This document shows positions 60,739-64,000 of a stretch of DNA of 64,000 bases, piece after piece (position 1 is the stretch's first letter; every line of letters starts with the position of its first letter). Location: the NCBI GenBank assembly GCA_037447655.1, contig JBBHKE010000083.1, forward strand, positions 1 through 64,000, in the 5' to 3' direction. The position numbers were made by a program, and so were the translations under genes. This DNA comes from Zygnema cylindricum. Its lineage: Eukaryota; Streptophyta; Zygnematophyceae; Zygnematales; Zygnemataceae. The notes beneath the pieces are model-generated. The model had not been told where the DNA came from. It ran no database searches and saw only the letters and a program-made list of their open reading frames with translations.

Positions 60739-61556
60739 NNNNNNNNNNNNNNNNNNNNNNNNNNNNNNNNNNNNNNNNNNNNNNNNNNNNNNNNNNNNNN
60801 NNNNNNNNNNNNNNNNNNNNNNNNNNNNNNNNNNNNNNNNNNNNNNNNNNNNNNNNNNNNNNNNNNNNNNNNNNNNNNNNNNNNNNNNNNNNNNNNNNNN
60901 NNNNNNNNNNNNNNNNNNNNNNNNNNNNNNNNNNNNNNNNNNNNNNNNNNNNNNNNNNNNNNNNNNNNNNNNNNNNNNNNNNNNNNNNNNNNNNNNNNNN
61001 NNNNNNNNNNNNNNNNNNNNNNNNNNNNNNNNNNNNNNNNNNNNNNNNNNNNNNNNNNNNNNNNNNNNNNNNNNNNNNNNNNNNNNNNNNNNNNNNNNNN
61101 NNNNNNNNNNNNNNNNNNNNNNNNNNNNNNNNNNNNNNNNNNNNNNNNNNNNNNNNNNNNNNNNNNNNNNNNNNNNNNNNNNNNNNNNNNNNNNNNNNNN
61201 NNNNNNNNNNNNNNNNNNNNNNNNNNNNNNNNNNNNNNNNNNNNNNNNNNNNNNNNNNNNNNNNNNNNNNNNNNNNNNNNNNNNNNNNNNNNNNNNNNNN
61301 NNNNNNNNNNNNNNNNNNNNNNNNNNNNNNNNNNNNNNNNNNNNNNNNNNNNNNNNNNNNNNNNNNNNNNNNNNNNNNNNNNNNNNNNNNNNNNNNNNNN
61401 NNNNNNNNNNNNNNNNNNNNNNNNNNNNNNNNNNNNNNNNNNNNNNNNNNNNNNNNNNNNNNNNNNNNNNNNNNNNNNNNNNNNNNNNNNNNNNNNNNNN
61501 NNNNNNNNNNNNNNNNNNNNNNNNNNNNNNNNNNNNNNNNNNNNNNNNNNNNNNNN
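60739..61556. other. Assembly gap (818 N)
   Basis: All bases are undetermined. Reading frames reported through it have no meaning. Confidence 0.99.
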
Positions 61557-62626
61557 ATTCCAAAACTTCATTTTTTCAAGTTTCGAATTTAAACCATGCT
61601 TCTCTCCCCAGCCCCCTCTCCCCTCTAACGCTCCCTTTCCTGTCGTCTCCTCCAGTCACTGCCTCCAAACACTATTGACCTGTCTCTCACTCCCTTCTCC
61701 CTCTCTGCTCCATCCTTTCTCTCCCTCTCCCTCCCTCTTTTCCCTCCCTCTCCCTCCCTCCATTCCTTCCCTCTCCCTCCCTCCTTTCCCTCCCTTTCTC
61801 CATTCAAACAGCATTCATTTTATTGTGTCTTTTATATTCTTCGATGTTGTCTTGCACAATAACTAGTGTTGAGTTTTTTTAACCGAGGAAGTTTCTTCTT
61901 TCTTTTTGTTTTTTCTCTTTTTCGTACCAAATTTAAGCTTTGAACTTTTTTACTTCAAAACCTTAACAGTTTTTAACAAACCCCCTAAAAGAAAGAATCC
62001 CTCTTGATCCCTTCCTCCCTCCCTCTTGTCCTCCCCTCCCTCCCTCCCTCCCTCCCTCCTTTCCTCCCTTCTTAATGAGACTGGGAGGCTTTTGCAGATC
62101 ACATTTGGATGGAAAGGTTCAAAAAAAATATTTTCCAATATTAAGTTTGAAGTCATCTGCCCACCAAAGAATGGTAGTCCAAGCAACAGGTACTTATTTA
62201 CCCTCAAAAAACCCTTAAAAAACTCTCCAAAAATTCTCCAAAAAACCTTGAAAAAACCCTAAAAAAACTCTCGAAAAACTCTCATTTTTTTTCCAAAAAC
62301 CCCTTAAAAAACCCTTCAAAAAAACCTGCGAAAAGCCCTCAAAGACTCCTTAAATAAACCCTCAAGAGATTCTTTTTTGAGTGAAGAGATTCATTTTTTG
62401 AGTGAGGAGATTCTTTTTTCAGTGAAGAGATTCATTTTTCAGTGAAGAGAATTTCTTTTTTTTACGGTTTTTTTTTGGGTCCATCTTCTTATTTGGAAAA
62501 AAATCTTTGAAGAGATTATTTTTTGGGTGAAGAGATTCTTTTTTGAGCTCATCTTCTCATTTAATGTTTTGAGAGGGAGGGAGGGAGGGTTTTTCAGCCT
62601 CGGCCGAAAAGTTTTCGAGTCCAAAA
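61557..62626. other. Intergenic, simple and tandem repeats
   Basis: CCCTCC/CTCTCC tracts lie at 61,600-61,800 and 62,005-62,070. Degenerate AAAAAACCCT/AAAAACTCTC units fill 62,205-62,350 and GAGATTCTTTTTTGAGTGAA units fill 62,365-62,560. The region lies just upstream of the start codon at 62,627 and likely includes that gene's promoter and leader. No coding sequence is seen. Confidence 0.6.
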
Positions 62627-63919
62627 ATGGGAGCTGTGGGAGAAGATCGATTTCGAGAAAATGCCGCTCGTGGGACTTATTGGGGAGAGTCGTAAGTTTT
62701 TTAAACTAAAAACTTAAAACAATGACAAGTTTTAAGTTTGCAGAAGTAAACTTTGATACTGTAATAAATCTATGGAAAACTTTATTGGGGGGAGTCGTAA
62801 GTTTTTTGCACTAAAACAACAAGTTAAAGCAAGTAATAAAGTTTAAAGCTTAAAACAACAACTAGTTTTAAATTTCTAGAAGTAAATTTGATAGTATTAT
62901 GAAACTATGGAAAACGTCATTGGGGAAGTCGTAAGTTTTTCACACTAACTTAAAACAAGCTTGCTTTGTATTTATAAATAAATTTTGGTAGTGTCTATAG
63001 TTTTACAATTTTGTATAAATGAAAAAGTGCATTGAAAATCCCTTTTTAGTGGGATTACATTTTTTGAATATCAATTTGAATGAGAGTCACACCCTATAAC
63101 GCTTTTAGAGTAAGTGAATTATAACCGTTAAACAATTTGTTAAGATTAACTATATTAAATTATGTACCAATAAACACTTTGTTGAGATTAACTATACTAA
63201 GTTATGTTTTCCAATGTGACTCGTTATGGACCTATTAATTCAACAATGTTGTTAGCACTATTCTTTCATTTTGAGTAAAAAAAAAGCGCACTTGAATTAG
63301 TTTTATCAACTCTAATAGTGATGTAAGGTGTATAATGACCGCTTAATCAAATAGTGCAATCAAAACTATCTTTTTTATTTTGAGTCAGAAAAAAGTGCAC
63401 TCTGATTACAGTTTTTAATCTTTAATAGCTATTGTAAGGTGTACTATTTCAACGGAGTCATTTTACTAAATCAACGATTTTAAAATAAAAAATGTGTTCT
63501 GAAAGTTAACATAATTACCTTGTAATTAATACTTTGTACAGCTTGATACATTGTGGGATATACACCTTTTCATATATTTTCATTTTCGTCTTATTTCTAT
63601 TTGATCTTGAAATTGAAAGTAAACAAGGAGGATTTTCTTAAATTTAAATAGTTCTTAAACTGTTTTATATAATTTAATTGCTGTAAACTGCAAATAGACT
63701 ATGTATTATTATGTTATTTAGCGAAAGAAGGTGGCTGGTATTGATAGAGGAAACCTTCTTATTGCATTACATTTCAGTATTCACGTTAGTGAAAATAAAA
63801 TTTGGAAAATGGGTTTATCTAGTACTTGTGAAGTTCTTATTATAAGACGGGTTCTGTTTGTTTACAGGCAAGATGGAGGACAAGTAGTGACGGTTATTTT
63901 TGATACGGGGGATGATGAG
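62627..63919 (+). CDS. Unidentified gene, first two likely exons (runs off the window)
   Basis: A well-placed ATG (CCAAAAATGGGAGCT) opens exon 1 at 62,627-62,691, ending in phase 2 at GTAAGT. A candidate exon 2 at 63,868-63,919 (acceptor TTTACAG, donor GTAAGG) joins it in frame. The product would begin with MGAVGEDRFRENAARGTYWG and continue ESQDGGQVVTVIFDTGDDE, where the gene continues beyond the right edge. I do not recognise the family. Further small exons between the two are possible. The intron carries tandem copies of the exon-1 donor junction, the same oddity as in the neighbouring genes, which supports the model. Confidence 0.55.
62670..62960 (+). repeat. Tandem copies of the exon-1 donor junction
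   Basis: The junction TTATTGGGGAGAGTC/GTAAGTTTTTT is repeated near 62,780-62,807 (TTATTGGGGGGAGTCGTAAG) and near 62,920-62,945 (TCATTGGGGAAGTCGTAAG). Units are about 110-140 bases and include TTAAAACAA and AGTTTTAAGTTT blocks. All three donors are intact. Confidence 0.88.
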
Positions 63920-64000
63920 GTAAGGAATCCTACGCACTCGAGACGAAATAGATAGTAGATAATAGAAAATAGGTGACAGATATCAGAGAGAAAATAGATT

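Noticed and set aside
60696-61592. Long frames across 60,739-61,556
   Set aside because: They consist of undetermined bases.
62205-62350. Telomere-like CCCTAAA repeats
   Set aside because: Only isolated CCCTAAAA words occur within a degenerate AAAAAACCCT/CTCTC array; there is no regular seven-base telomeric repeat.

Overview
The window looks like nuclear DNA of a land plant. It carries spliced plant-type genes: a COP9 signalosome subunit, a CHR4-type CHD remodeller, a spermidine synthase, and a GIY-YIG protein that resembles plant organelle proteins. Introns are short to medium and obey GT-AG. Intergenic DNA is AT-rich and full of transposon relics and GGGAGA/CCCTCT simple repeats. I cannot name the species; a non-angiosperm (bryophyte or fern-like) plant is a guess from the atypical remodeller architecture and the repeat style.

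Layout, left to right: 1-5.7 kb is intergenic, with an ACGT-box cluster at the left edge and small transposons. 5,692-11,137 (minus) is CSN6, with one MPN-domain exon that I cannot find. 11.1-20.7 kb is a transposon-rich gap: two direct copies of a ~1.5-2 kb segment flank a 3.6-kb hAT element that holds a ruined transposase. 20,666-37,950 (minus) is a 20-exon, about 2,891-codon CHD remodeller of the CHR4/PKR1 type with a PWWP domain at the N-terminus and no PHD finger. 38-41.3 kb is its upstream region, with a dense CGTCA cluster. 41,299-48,221 (minus) is a complete 10-exon spermidine synthase. 52,358-58,989 (minus) is a 7-exon GIY-YIG-fold gene. 62,627 onward (plus) are the first two likely exons of a gene leaving the window. 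There are assembly gaps of 10 N (18,458-18,467) and 818 N (60,739-61,556).

The genes do not form a pathway; they are ordinary neighbours in a eukaryotic genome. All exon models were built by hand from splice sites, reading-frame continuity and remembered family patterns. No alignment was run.

The most unusual signal is shared by all five genes. Many introns contain tandem repeats whose units are degraded copies of the adjoining exon/intron junction, so the native donor or acceptor, often with exon sequence, is repeated 2 to 10 times into the intron. I count about thirteen cases, ten of them clear. This suggests introns here grow by junction-anchored tandem duplication, leaving decoy splice sites and pseudo-exons.
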